Positions 8,812 through 18,504 are shown, numbered from the stretch's first letter. The stretch is DNA of 64,000 nt from Paludibacteraceae bacterium (GCA_017448985.1 JAFSKL010000026.1:62001-126000); one strand, 5' to 3'. Translations and numbers: made by a program. The notes: a model not told the origin generated them from the letters alone.

Positions 8812-11800
8812 TCAATACTTAATTGTTAAATACCCCTTCGAGTTTCCGTAATTCTTGCATACACTCAAATAATGTATCCTCCATAGATATTTGCAAAATA
8901 CAAACATATCATAGTTCGCTTTCGTATGACGATAAAGTCGTCCGCTTTCACCCACATATTCTCTCCCAAACGTTGCAATAAACTTATCAATATCTGCCTT
9001 GTCTGTAAATTTATACTTATTAAATAATCTCACTCGCGTCAAGGTATCAATATACGTATAGTTAAGAACTACTTTAATCAGTTTCTTAATACCATCGCCA
9101 ACCTTATTCGCTTTGTTATCCAGTTGCATAAAGAAATCCACAATAGTCATTGCACTGTATTTTCCTACAATTTCTTCTCCATTTACATGTTCTAATACAT
9201 ATAGTTTCTGCTCCAGATTAATATGATTTTTATCTCTCAAAATGGCATCGATGTTATGATCTTCCGAATCCAGTTTATCAATAACTGGTGCAAAATCAGC
9301 ATAATTGAGCAGAAAGAAATCCATTGCCGTTGTCGGGGCTACTTCTTGTATATAATTAAACTCCTCTACACCTCTCTTAATCAATCCGTGCTCTACCAAA
9401 CAATCTAAATGATTTGCATAACAATGTATAATTGAAGACACATCAAACTCTCTATCAAAACATCCTGCTAATGACTCAACCACATGATCAAATGGCTTAT
9501 CTTGCACAATTGTTTCTTGCAACTCCTCCCATTTAGCTCGTCTACCTTCACTAATTTCCGGTTTCCCTAATTTTTGCAATGCCTTGATAACTCTATCATC
9601 ATGGAAATATTCAATAAGTATATGCTTATCCAACTCATACAATCGCACTACATTCTCCCACGTCACCTGTACTCGTCCATGTTTGAATAGCATTTTTTGC
9701 ACTTCCTCGGATTGATTATTCAGTAATCTTTCAGAATCCCATTTCATTGTTTCCTTCGTAATAATCTTCTCCTTAATCTCATCCGTCAAACGTTTATCAG
9801 CCAACAGTTCACTCTCTTCCTCCGTATTTTCCTGCGTATTGGTCGGCATAACTAATAGCACATTACGCACATATTCTTCCAAATGACTATCAATGTACGC
9901 CTTCATCTTATCATTATCGATTCTGTTTAGGTACGTATAATTGGCGGTATTAAAGCTTTCTTCATCTGCACCCGACACATTCAATAAACACCTCAGCATT
10001 TTCGGCGTTATGGCGTATAAATCATTATCGAGCATAAACGCCTTATGCTCTTTTTTCTCATTTGGTTCTATACTGGTGAACTTAATATCCAATACCTTCG
10101 CTATTTCATACAACTTACTGATAGGTATATCCGGTAGACTGAAATAGTTCGATATATCTGCGATAAACGATTCATTCTTATCAAAGACATTTGGAATGAC
10201 TTCAAGTTTTACGTTGCGCAGTATCAACTCTATCCACAACTCCCGATCCACTTCGCGACTTGACTCTTCCTTCTGATAACGCCACATATCCGGATAGGTT
10301 TCGAAAAAGTCCTCCACAAATAGCTTAACCTCTTTGCCTTTATGCAGGTATTCATCAATAAAATTGATATTCTCATCCGTATCTGCAAGACATGCTAACA
10401 TATTCTCAACCTTTTCCTGCATAGCATCTCCACGCATCATCGCATCCACCAAATCGAAGTTCCACCATGCCGAAGTATCCAAAAACAACCTTGCATCCAT
10501 TTTCTCTACAACTTGCCCCGCTTTCTCCAATCGATAGTCATACGGATTATGATTGTGACGCATTACATCTATCAAGAATCGTCTCTCGCTCTTCCCCAAT
10601 GTTCCTTCGTGGAATAGCGAAACATATTCCATATAGTTCTCGTTGATATAATCAAGCGACAACATATCTTCCAGCAGTTCTATCTGCTCAGCAAAAATCT
10701 CTTTCGTTTCAGCATATTGCGTATAGTCTTCAAGCTTGAACTTCCCTTTAAGCGAACGTCCTTCATTCAAATAATTCACATATTTGCAATCCTCAATAAA
10801 GGATATTTCGTCACGTAAGTGTTCAATCTCCTTAAGTATGTCCTCTAACTTATCACGCGTTAGTATAAACTGCTCACGCTCTTTATATGTATGCTCTGGA
10901 TCAACGGCCTTTTCGATATCTTTGAAATTATACTGAAATGCGTTTTGCACTAATGATCTTGTACAAGGTTGCTGGAAAACATAGTTAATGTTCGTCCCCT
11001 TTACTATCTTCTTAAACAATTCATCCGATGCCCAATCATCAAAACGCATAATTTCCTCAAAGGCTCCTAAACGTGCACCTGCTTGAGGAATAGCGTTCAA
11101 CAGCGCGTTGATATACTCCAATCGCAACGCTTGTATACTAGACTGCTGATGTGCTTGTAGCAATCGTGCCTGCTCCTCTAACTTTTCCAATCGCTCTTGT
11201 ATTTCTTTCTTCTCTTGCGCAATCACCACATCTTTCTTGGTCATCACATCGTACAATATTCCTTTGTGCTCCAGCAATGCTGCAAAATCCTTAGGATAGC
11301 AATTCTTATACGCCACAACAGCCAACAACTTATTGATATCAAAATTCGCCTCTTCTGACTTAAATGCCTTGTAAACCTGATATTCGTTGATGATGTTATA
11401 CACCATCCTCATCTCCCCGATATGATATGAGAGAACCTGACATAGTCCATCATCTATTCCACCATCCTCCAATTCCGCATACAACTTATCCACAGCATTC
11501 TTACCATCCACATACGGGATAATCGGCACTATAAAATCGAAGAACTTTGTCCGCTGCTTATTCAGGAATAAATCATCTCGCAGTGCATAAACGAACACCA
11601 CATTCTGTTCAATACTCGTCGCGTTATTGATTAGATAATTTATCTCTCGCAACTTTACAAACAAATCCGGATTATCAAATCGATCCAAATCTTCAAATAC
11701 CACCAAGTTGGTTTCAGTTTGCTTAAAGAAATACAATATCTCATCTAAATGTTTGTTGAGGACTGATGGTTCAACTCCCTTCCCCACCTCTATACTTGCC

Positions 11801-12366
11801 GTTGCTAAACTGATCTTCCGTATCGAAAGTGTTCGTATTATCGGCAACAACTTATATACCGCATACCCTATTAGTGTTGAGAACACCACTAATGCTAAAT
11901 ACCCTGGGATAAACAATCCCAATGTGTGCCGGAAGAACCATGCAAACAATAACGCGCAAAAAATCACAACATATAGCACATATCCCCACAAATCACCTTC
12001 CTGCATCGGTTTAATTCGAGAAAATTGTGATTCAGGCAAATTGGCTCCAGTATCATGGAAGAACAACTGCTCTAATATAGAATACTCAATCAGTTTCGAA
12101 TCGATATTCTCTTTGCATAAATGTGCCAGTGTAATCGTAATATCTTTTATCTGCCATTCTCCGCCTACGGCACATACCCTATCCTTCTTCCGCTTATTGA
12201 TATAGCTATGAATAACACTACTCTTTCCTGCGCCATACGGACCGGCTATAGCAAGATTATGCACTGATGTATCATTCAAGGCTACATCAATTGCCCCGAA
12301 ATACACCGACTCCTCCAAATCCGTCTTCGGTGTCAGTACATGATATTTTAGCTTTTCATTGGTCAT
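8812..12366 (-). CDS. YobI-like membrane-anchored P-loop NTPase
   Basis: The 1184-residue protein has Walker A GPYGAGKSS (42-50), two transmembrane helices inserted in the NTPase domain (about 128-145 and 151-173), then Walker B LVVFEDLDRF (221-230) and a sensor region (VFVYALRDDLF). This order, KAP-like NTPase with embedded membrane helices, matches YobI-type ATPases. A coiled coil (about residues 375-400) and a long helical C-terminal half follow. It is the last gene of the four-gene operon, and its ATG overlaps the stop of the GHKL gene (TAATG). A membrane-associated effector or sensor role is inferred from topology and operon context. Confidence 0.75.
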   Translation of the reverse strand: MTNEKLKYHVLTPKTDLEESVYFGAIDVALNDTSVHNLAIAGPYGAGKSSVIHSYINKRKKDRVCAVGGEWQIKDITITLAHLCKENIDSKLIEYSILEQLFFHDTGANLPESQFSRIKPMQEGDLWGYVLYVVIFCALLFAWFFRHTLGLFIPGYLALVVFSTLIGYAVYKLLPIIRTLSIRKISLATASIEVGKGVEPSVLNKHLDEILYFFKQTETNLVVFEDLDRFDNPDLFVKLREINYLINNATSIEQNVVFVYALRDDLFLNKQRTKFFDFIVPIIPYVDGKNAVDKLYAELEDGGIDDGLCQVLSYHIGEMRMVYNIINEYQVYKAFKSEEANFDINKLLAVVAYKNCYPKDFAALLEHKGILYDVMTKKDVVIAQEKKEIQERLEKLEEQARLLQAHQQSSIQALRLEYINALLNAIPQAGARLGAFEEIMRFDDWASDELFKKIVKGTNINYVFQQPCTRSLVQNAFQYNFKDIEKAVDPEHTYKEREQFILTRDKLEDILKEIEHLRDEISFIEDCKYVNYLNEGRSLKGKFKLEDYTQYAETKEIFAEQIELLEDMLSLDYINENYMEYVSLFHEGTLGKSERRFLIDVMRHNHNPYDYRLEKAGQVVEKMDARLFLDTSAWWNFDLVDAMMRGDAMQEKVENMLACLADTDENINFIDEYLHKGKEVKLFVEDFFETYPDMWRYQKEESSREVDRELWIELILRNVKLEVIPNVFDKNESFIADISNYFSLPDIPISKLYEIAKVLDIKFTSIEPNEKKEHKAFMLDNDLYAITPKMLRCLLNVSGADEESFNTANYTYLNRIDNDKMKAYIDSHLEEYVRNVLLVMPTNTQENTEEESELLADKRLTDEIKEKIITKETMKWDSERLLNNQSEEVQKMLFKHGRVQVTWENVVRLYELDKHILIEYFHDDRVIKALQKLGKPEISEGRRAKWEELQETIVQDKPFDHVVESLAGCFDREFDVSSIIHCYANHLDCLVEHGLIKRGVEEFNYIQEVAPTTAMDFFLLNYADFAPVIDKLDSEDHNIDAILRDKNHINLEQKLYVLEHVNGEEIVGKYSAMTIVDFFMQLDNKANKVGDGIKKLIKVVLNYTYIDTLTRVRLFNKYKFTDKADIDKFIATFGREYVGESGRLYRHTKANYDMFVFCKYLWRIHYLSVCKNYGNSKGYLTIKY

Positions 12367-14276
12367 TATTTACTCAACATCTTCTGCACTTGAGCGTACA
12401 ATTCCATTCCGGGCACATGCTCATATCTTTTAGCTAAGATCTTCCGTAAATTAAACATTCTCCGCTGTGCTGTATCAACTATTTGGCTATACGTTGTAGC
12501 ATACAACACGCCACGACCATCGTCAAATGTACAATTCTTGGATATGTTGCTATCGTATGAATCTCCTACTACATAACCAATGATTCTTACCTTATCTCCT
12601 AAATTGGAATTGAGCAAATCCAAGATGTAACCTCCCGTTTGATTTACCTCATTTCTCGTTAGTTTGAATTTGCCTTTCTTTAGCTCGATTAAAAGGAGGT
12701 TTCTAACTTTGGATAATTTAGTTTCAGCATCCTCTTCTTCGATTCCGGTAATACCGATGGTACCACTTTTATCTGGCAAACATATCAAATCTGGTCTTCT
12801 ATTGTATTGCACATCCGGGTTATAAAAAGCATCGTCTCCGAATATTTTGGCTACGGCTGTCTTCATCTGCTTATTGAAGATGTATTCGGAAGACTCATAC
12901 TCCGGGCCAAACAGCCACCTTGCTTCATTAATCAATGGATGAAGCACATGTAACTCATCTGTAGTTTCTTCTCCCGCTAGTTTACTAATCGCTTCTATGA
13001 TTGCCAATCTTCTATCAACCTCATTAAGCACAGTCATTGCATCTCGTACTGTCCATTTGTCCAAAATGGCATTCATGCCTTCTATATCAGACTCATCAAA
13101 GCGCAATATCTTCTCTAATAACTCAACACCTGACTGTGATTGTTGGAACTTAATGAGTGTCTTCATTGCCAAGTTTATAGATTCTTGCTTTACTTTTGGA
13201 GACTCCTTAACCACCTCTAAAACAGTCTCTTTCATCTCGACACGAGCAAGAGGATTTACCTTTACCAATTGTTGCCGGACTTCCGTATCAAAATTTTCAT
13301 ACGCATTTTCTAATATTGAATCAGCATACTTCTTTATTTGTTCATCTACAAACTCCTCTATTTTCTCATACATGTTATTAATTACATCAGACTCTATAAA
13401 CCCACTCCAGTCTTCCTTGATATAATCCGACAAATCTTCTGATGTTACAATTACGGTATAACGCTTCGCAAGTGCTGTACGTCCGTCCAATATAGCATTA
13501 TCTCCTAAGGTCCATGATGGATTACCTACTAATCGTCCACTTTGCCATATTGCCACTCCATGAAATATACTTTTCCGCGAACTCTTAGTAGTATCAATAA
13601 AATAGGCCTTAAGATGAATGCCAGTATCAGGAACCGATATTTCTTCCACATCGGCGCCTCCACATAAATCCTCCAATTGCAGGATCTTATTATTTACCTC
13701 AATAACGAACTCCGGATCATGCAAGAATCTTGCGGATATAATCTCACGTATTCTATCTACATTCGGGCAATGTCTATCAACAATCACTTCTAAACGTGTA
13801 CCATGCCCCTCGCACGCCTCCTCTTGCTTATCCACTACAGCAAAAGGCTGCGTCTCCACATTTGGCTGTACCGTAAAGATATGCTTTACCCCATCTCGCC
13901 ATGTAGATACCTTGTACTCATCAGCAAAGCAGAATAAGCCATGCCTTCCTACTCCATTTCGTCCGAACGCAATTCGCGGTTTATGTCCGTCTTCTGGAAA
14001 TTTTACTTGTTTACCTTGGTCTTTAAGTTTATCATATCGAAGCGTCATCCATCTCTTTTGGAATTCATCTTCTGTCATTCCGTTACCATTATCTTCCACA
14101 TACAACATTTGATTAGCTGAATCCGGAATAAATATACTCACATGCGACGCCCCTGCATCCCATGCATTTGCAACCAATTCCGTCAAAGCCACAGCCGGAT
14201 CAGTTACAATTTTACCCAGCGAACGTAAGATATAATCTTTTTCAAATAAAGATGGATATACGATTTTCTCACTCAT
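12366..14276 (-). CDS. GHKL ATPase with C-terminal PD-(D/E)XK-like nuclease domain
   Basis: The N-terminal Hsp90/MORC-like ATPase has the N box ELVANAWDAGA, the G1 box EDNGNGM and the G2 box GRNGVGRHGLF. The middle is helical. Near the C-terminus YNRRPDLICLP followed by LLLIELKKGKF fits the D...ExK signature of PD-(D/E)XK nucleases, with a downstream Gln (NQTGGY). A GTG nine bases upstream (14285) overlaps the stop of the PtuB-like gene and could start translation; the internal ATG giving MSEKIVYPSLF is preferred because the conserved region begins there. An ATP-gated nuclease role is inferred. The partner genes form the Septu-like operon. Confidence 0.75.
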   Translation of the reverse strand: MSEKIVYPSLFEKDYILRSLGKIVTDPAVALTELVANAWDAGASHVSIFIPDSANQMLYVEDNGNGMTEDEFQKRWMTLRYDKLKDQGKQVKFPEDGHKPRIAFGRNGVGRHGLFCFADEYKVSTWRDGVKHIFTVQPNVETQPFAVVDKQEEACEGHGTRLEVIVDRHCPNVDRIREIISARFLHDPEFVIEVNNKILQLEDLCGGADVEEISVPDTGIHLKAYFIDTTKSSRKSIFHGVAIWQSGRLVGNPSWTLGDNAILDGRTALAKRYTVIVTSEDLSDYIKEDWSGFIESDVINNMYEKIEEFVDEQIKKYADSILENAYENFDTEVRQQLVKVNPLARVEMKETVLEVVKESPKVKQESINLAMKTLIKFQQSQSGVELLEKILRFDESDIEGMNAILDKWTVRDAMTVLNEVDRRLAIIEAISKLAGEETTDELHVLHPLINEARWLFGPEYESSEYIFNKQMKTAVAKIFGDDAFYNPDVQYNRRPDLICLPDKSGTIGITGIEEEDAETKLSKVRNLLLIELKKGKFKLTRNEVNQTGGYILDLLNSNLGDKVRIIGYVVGDSYDSNISKNCTFDDGRGVLYATTYSQIVDTAQRRMFNLRKILAKRYEHVPGMELYAQVQKMLSK

Positions 14277-14281
14277 GGCAA

Positions 14282-15019
14282 TCACTTATTTTTCTTTTTC
14301 TCAATCAAATGATTTATCAACTGCACACGCAATTCTACGTATGACGGATATTGCGCTTTTGCCAACAGTTCTTCCTTAATCCGGATGAGTTCCTCAGCAG
14401 ACATCGCCTTATACGATTGGAACAAGGCATCAATACATACTTTCCGATCCGCCACTAACGATGCACAATTCAAGTTCAGCGTTTTGATACATTTCACAGC
14501 ATCTTGCTCTCGCTTAGTCAGTGTTTCGATAGGTAAAACCACATAGTTTTTCCAATCCGGTTGACTTTTCTCAATCGGTATAATTTCACCCGTCAGCGAA
14601 TAATAGAAATAACTCGCGCAATCGGTTCGGCAAATCAGATCCGGAATAATTGAATTGCCTTTCGATTCTCCGCAATGCCGTAACTTACTCTGCATCTTCA
14701 ACCCTCGCGAATCTACACAACAAGCGAAGATATTGCTATACTCCATCTGCAATTGCTTGCTGCGTTCATCCCCATCTATGTTCTGCGGATAAAGATGCTC
14801 GTTATGAGCTGCCGTTTCCGGATTGCCCGGTTCGGATTGAAAATGGTCTATCACACGCTGACAATAACAACATACTCCATGCTGCTCTGCTCGCAAGTCT
14901 GCATTCAGTTGAGCCTTCTTATCAAACTCATTGTATATCGGTTCTTGCTCACCCTTCTTTCGCAGGGCTTTCCATTCCTGTATGTATTTCGGCTCCTTGT
15001 TTTTATGGATATATCGCAT
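14282..15019 (-). CDS. ptuB: PtuB-like HNH endonuclease (TIGR02646-type)
   Basis: The 245-residue protein begins MRYIHKNKEPKYIQEWK, as TIGR02646/PtuB proteins do, and has a zinc-type HNH core: GVCCYCQRVID, then HNEHLYPQN, then NIFACC. In Septu systems PtuB is the HNH nuclease that binds the ATPase PtuA and cuts nucleic acid on infection. It lies 15 nt after the PtuA-like gene and overlaps the possible GTG start of the GHKL gene. Family assignment is good; the presence of two further genes in the operon is unlike a minimal PtuA-PtuB pair. Confidence 0.8.
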   Translation of the reverse strand: MRYIHKNKEPKYIQEWKALRKKGEQEPIYNEFDKKAQLNADLRAEQHGVCCYCQRVIDHFQSEPGNPETAAHNEHLYPQNIDGDERSKQLQMEYSNIFACCVDSRGLKMQSKLRHCGESKGNSIIPDLICRTDCASYFYYSLTGEIIPIEKSQPDWKNYVVLPIETLTKREQDAVKCIKTLNLNCASLVADRKVCIDALFQSYKAMSAEELIRIKEELLAKAQYPSYVELRVQLINHLIEKKKNK

Positions 15020-15034
15020 ACTCTATCCTCTCCA

Positions 15035-16282
15035 TTAATAAAACGACAGCAGCATATCAGCACGCTTCAACTCCGCATGATTTTCGCCCATCAAGTCATT
15101 CAGTTCCTTACGCAACTTCTGTGCATCATCGGTACGCCCATTCCCCTGCTCTATCATATGCATATACTTCACAAACTTTGCTTCGTATGCCTCATCCATA
15201 GCCGGTACATCCATCTGCTGCAAGATATAATTGGCATCACGTCCCGTTTGCAAGGGGAAGTCATACACCTTATTATCTGCTATCGAGAAGATTCTACAAT
15301 CGCTCAGCGAACTAATGATAAGCGGAGCATGGGTCGTTACTACAAACTGAAGATTCGGGAATGCCCTACGCAAATCATTCGCCACATGGCGCTGCCACTC
15401 CGGATGAAGATGCAAATCAAGTTCATCTATCAGCACCACACCACTTGTTTTCAAAGGAGCATCTGCTCCCAGATGAGGATTGAGCAGATAGGCTCGATAG
15501 GCAATCTCCATCACCATCGCCAATGTCGAACGTACACCATCCGACAACAAATGGAACGGCATCCGCTCTCCATTCTCATATTCCAAGCATATCTCCTGTT
15601 GTTTCACGAAATACGTTACCGATTTGCATTGTACACATTGGCGCACAGCAGTATTAACAGCCTCCAAAACCGGTGACTTCTCACCAGTCTGTAACTGATC
15701 TAATGTCTCTGTCATATAAAGATCCAAGAAGAACTTGATATTCGTTCGTTGATCCAATGCATTATAGTAACCGCGCAAACGAGTTCCGCTTTTCAGCACT
15801 TTCCGTTCATGACGTTCTTTCTTATACCTATCCGTCGAGAAATATGCCAACAGCGGTAGATTCTCTCCCTTACCGGCACGTACACTCCTCTGCAACGCTC
15901 GTGCATAGTCCAAGATCTGCGTTGCTTCTCCATAACGCGTTCTACCACCGCGAGTCTCTACCGAGCGCTTCCATGCCATGGCATTCGGACCAAAGTGATC
16001 ACGCAATGACTCCATAGTGCCGCGCGCGTACACCTCCGCCGGAAACTGTTGTTCCAAATGATCCAAGCGGACATCATCATTGACAATACCCGGAACCTCA
16101 ATACGGTTCTTGTACTTATCCAATCCTAAATACAACGAACCAATAGCCACACGAAGAGCCTCCAAAATGGAAGTCTTACCCGTTCCGTTAACACCCAAGA
16201 GAACATTGAAGTGCGGATGCAACTCCAACTTCAGTTCTTGAAAACACTTGAAGTTTCTTAATGCGATTGTTTCAAGTTTCAT
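15035..16282 (-). CDS. ptuA: PtuA-like AAA/ABC-type ATPase
   Basis: The 415-residue protein begins MKLETIALRNFKCF, the usual SMC/OLD/RecF-like opening, with Walker A GVNGTGKTS (30-38), an ABC-like signature region LLSDGVRSTLAMV and Walker B VVLIDELDLHLHPEW followed by FVVTTHAPLIIS. This is the AAA_21-type layout of PtuA and related sensor ATPases. No TOPRIM domain is present. It is the first gene of the four-gene operon under the promoter at 16363-16394. Function as phage sensor in a Septu-like complex is inferred from the adjacent PtuB. Confidence 0.8.
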   Translation of the reverse strand: MKLETIALRNFKCFQELKLELHPHFNVLLGVNGTGKTSILEALRVAIGSLYLGLDKYKNRIEVPGIVNDDVRLDHLEQQFPAEVYARGTMESLRDHFGPNAMAWKRSVETRGGRTRYGEATQILDYARALQRSVRAGKGENLPLLAYFSTDRYKKERHERKVLKSGTRLRGYYNALDQRTNIKFFLDLYMTETLDQLQTGEKSPVLEAVNTAVRQCVQCKSVTYFVKQQEICLEYENGERMPFHLLSDGVRSTLAMVMEIAYRAYLLNPHLGADAPLKTSGVVLIDELDLHLHPEWQRHVANDLRRAFPNLQFVVTTHAPLIISSLSDCRIFSIADNKVYDFPLQTGRDANYILQQMDVPAMDEAYEAKFVKYMHMIEQGNGRTDDAQKLRKELNDLMGENHAELKRADMLLSFY

Positions 16283-16362
16283 ATATCATTGTTTTACTAA
16301 TTTTCTTAAACTCTCTCCGTACGCATACACACATGTACCTATACGCACAACAAATTTGGGTG

Positions 16363-16394
16363 CAAAGATACAACAAAATAATGAAATATCCAAA
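16363..16394 (-). promoter_or_regulatory. promoter of the Septu-like operon
   Basis: Minus-strand -7 element TATCTTTG (16363-16370) lies exactly 20 bp from a TTTG -33 element (16391-16394). The -33 element falls inside the left arm of the 17-bp inverted repeat at 16384-16447. The leader following the -7 box (GCACCCAAATTTGTTGTGCG) is nearly the same as that of the promoter at 40572. Confidence 0.75.
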
Positions 16395-16447
16395 TAATCG
16401 TATAAAAATCTTTGATTTTTGTGAATTTTGCGATTATTTGGATATTT
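16384..16447. repeat. perfect 17-bp inverted repeat upstream of ptuA
   Basis: AAATATCCAAATAATCG (16384-16400) is repeated as its exact reverse complement at 16431-16447, with a 30-bp AT-rich spacer. One arm covers the -33 element of the ptuA promoter. It could be a paired operator or a cruciform. The rest of the gap (16448-16710) contains two small hairpins, GCGC-TTC-GCGC (16474-16484) and GCGAAC-AAA-GTTCGC (16524-16538), each followed by TAATGGTGA, and a 20-bp direct repeat CTCTGCCGTTACATAAAA near 16574 and 16642. Confidence 0.7.
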
Positions 16448-16710
16448 AAATGGTGGATTGATGAATGGTGAGTGCGCTTCGCGCTAATGGTGAAATTTCT
16501 ATTTCTAATTGCTTAATGGTGACGCGAACAAAGTTCGCTTAATGGTGAAAGGTGTCATTTTCACCCTTTCCGTTACTCTGCCGTTACATAAAAACATTCC
16601 TTATTTTCTAGCACTTACGCTCTCCAGATCTCTGTTCAGTCACTCTGCCGTTACATAAAATTATGCCGCACGCACTCTTCTATGAACATCATCACGCTGC
16701 CTTCCATTCA

Positions 16711-17013
16711 TCAGTCGGGAGTTATTATCTCCCAATGGCCGCCGAAATCTCCGCCGGATCGACGGATGATACCCATATCTTGCAGTTTTCTGAAATGCTC
16801 TTGCACATTGCGGGGAGCAATACCTACTTCATTAGAAATACTTTTAGCTGTAGCATTAGGATTCCTCCATGATATCCATACGATTCTTGCCCGCATCGCA
16901 GACAAGTTCTCTACGATGCTCTCTGCGATGGGTTTCCCCGAACTTTTCTCCGTATTCGTTGACGACTCATCATCTATCACGACAGATGCAAGAGAATCTT
17001 TCTCATCCGTCAT
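16711..17013 (-). CDS. winged-helix DNA-binding protein, small
   Basis: The 100-residue product has a polar first third and then a winged helix: NATAKSISNEVGIAPRNVQEHFRKLQDMGIIRRSGGDFGGHWEI. This resembles the C-terminal wHTH of larger AlbA-type regulators, so it may be a domain-sized regulator or a remnant of a larger gene. It begins 10 nt after the AAA_14 ATPase gene and should be co-transcribed with it. It is the only clear HTH protein in the left defence region. Confidence 0.6.
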   Translation of the reverse strand: MTDEKDSLASVVIDDESSTNTEKSSGKPIAESIVENLSAMRARIVWISWRNPNATAKSISNEVGIAPRNVQEHFRKLQDMGIIRRSGGDFGGHWEIITPD

Positions 17014-17023
17014 CTCTCGGAGG

Positions 17024-18355
17024 TTACCACAACAAATACCACATATAGAATGGAAGCGTCAGCAATGCACCATTCCTGCCTACATTATAATCCCCGAACT
17101 TCAGCGCCGAATAAACATGGTATTTCTCGGGATGTTTCAGCACTGTCTGCATCGACTTCGCATTTCCCGTAGTCGCTTTGCATTCCACTATCGTACACGC
17201 ATCCTTATACCGCATCACGAAATCCAACTCGATGCTGTCCGGCTTATGGTAATAGTACAATTGCTTCCCTTTCTTACACAACATATCTGCCATCAGGTTC
17301 TCATATATAGCACCTTTGTAACTCAGTAGGTCGCCTCGCAGTATATCTAACTGCGTTTCCTCACCCAACATACTCACGAACAAACCCGTATCCGTCATAT
17401 ACACCTTAAACTGATCATTTATCGCATTCCCATCCAACGGCAGCTCCGTGATCTGCAAATTATAGCAGCGATGAATAATGCCCGCATCTTCAATCCACTG
17501 CAAGCATCCCAGATAGTCCTTACTCCGTCCTCCAGGCCGTACCACCGAGTACTGAAACTTCTTATTCTCCTTGCTCAACTGACGCGGTATGGACTCGAAG
17601 CACTCCCGTATTCGCGGTTTGTCTTCTGTCTGAGCGTACTTCACCATGTCGCTCTTGTATTCCTCCAATATCGCACGCTGCACTGCTTTCAATTGGTTTA
17701 TGTCATGCGTTGTCAGAAATTTCTCCACTGCTTCCGGCATGCCTCCCACGATTGTGTATTCCAGCATCAACTGACGCATCCGCTGATGAATCCCGTCGCC
17801 TACCGGTTCTTCTTTCTCCAAGCAGTCACGCAGATATGCATCTACTTCCGGCTTGATGCCGTTTGCCCACAGCCATTCCTCAAAATCCATCGGGTACATA
17901 TCCACTATCGTCTCAAATCCCACAGGTATCGAAGCTTGCTGCTCCTGTTGCTCCTGTTCTTTGGTCTTGTAACCGCTCACACCCAACAGCGAACCCGTAC
18001 ATATCACATCATATCGTCCGTCTAACCGGAAGAACTTCAGCGCTCCGCGTGCTCGCGGACAGTCTTGTATCTCGTCCAATATCAGACAAGTCTTGCCCGG
18101 GACAAAACGAGCTTCGGGTATAGCAGCCGATATCGTCATCGTCAGGTAGTCCACCTTTAGCGAGTTGTTGAACAACGCCACCAATGCCGGATCCTCACGA
18201 AAATCCATGTACACCACATTCTCATAGTTCGCATAAGCAAACTGTTTCACAGAACTGGTCTTGCCACATTGCCGTACCCCTTTTACCACCAATGGTTTAT
18301 GGTTCGGCTCATTTTTCCATGCCTCAAATACGGCCTCAATCTTACGCCTGTACAT
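17024..18355 (-). CDS. AAA_14/DUF4143 family ATPase
   Basis: The 443-residue protein begins MYRRKIEAVFEAW with Walker A GVRQCGKTS (26-34) and Walker B CLILDEIQDCPRA, then FICTGSLLG-like sensor residues (DVICTGSLLGVSG). The C-terminal part carries the DUF4143 nuclease-like core (LDFVMRYKDACTIVECKATTG, a D...ExK arrangement). Such ATPases are very common in Bacteroidales, often in several copies; a defence or toxin-like role is suspected but not established. Transcribed from the promoter at 18473-18504 with a leader containing a 33-bp tandem repeat. Confidence 0.8.
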   Translation of the reverse strand: MYRRKIEAVFEAWKNEPNHKPLVVKGVRQCGKTSSVKQFAYANYENVVYMDFREDPALVALFNNSLKVDYLTMTISAAIPEARFVPGKTCLILDEIQDCPRARGALKFFRLDGRYDVICTGSLLGVSGYKTKEQEQQEQQASIPVGFETIVDMYPMDFEEWLWANGIKPEVDAYLRDCLEKEEPVGDGIHQRMRQLMLEYTIVGGMPEAVEKFLTTHDINQLKAVQRAILEEYKSDMVKYAQTEDKPRIRECFESIPRQLSKENKKFQYSVVRPGGRSKDYLGCLQWIEDAGIIHRCYNLQITELPLDGNAINDQFKVYMTDTGLFVSMLGEETQLDILRGDLLSYKGAIYENLMADMLCKKGKQLYYYHKPDSIELDFVMRYKDACTIVECKATTGNAKSMQTVLKHPEKYHVYSALKFGDYNVGRNGALLTLPFYMWYLLW

Positions 18356-18380
18356 AATATGCTTATTTTTCAGTTGTTTA

Positions 18381-18466
18381 ACACTTTTTCGGGTGACTTT
18401 TTATCGTTCCGTTACACTTTTTCGGGCGACTTTTTATCGTTCCGTTACACTTTTTCGGGCGACTTT
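18381..18466. repeat. 33-bp tandem repeat in ATPase leader, 2.6 copies
   Basis: A 33-bp unit starting ACACTTTTTCGGG and ending CGTTCCGTT occurs at 18381-18413 and 18414-18446, with a partial third copy to 18466; the copies differ by one T/C change. It lies in the transcribed leader between the promoter and the start of the AAA_14 ATPase gene. There are no unique spacers, so it is not a CRISPR array. Confidence 0.85.
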
Positions 18467-18472
18467 CGGGTG

Positions 18473-18504
18473 CAAAGGTAGTAAAAAAAAATCAAATATG
18501 CAAA
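18473..18504 (-). promoter_or_regulatory. promoter of the AAA_14 ATPase gene
   Basis: Minus-strand -7 element TACCTTTG (18473-18480) lies 20 bp from a TTTG -33 element (18501-18504), with a T-rich spacer. It fits the same rule as the promoters at 16363 and 40572 but has only a weak palindrome (CAAATATGCAAATATTT) at the -33 position. Confidence 0.65.

Noticed and set aside
14753..15676. Long plus-strand open frame opposite ptuB and ptuA
   Set aside because: The minus-strand frames carry clear HNH and ATPase motifs; the plus-strand product is a Leu/His/Arg-rich shadow.
18381..18466. CRISPR-like direct repeats
   Set aside because: The 33-bp units are contiguous, with no unique spacers between them, and there are no cas genes nearby.
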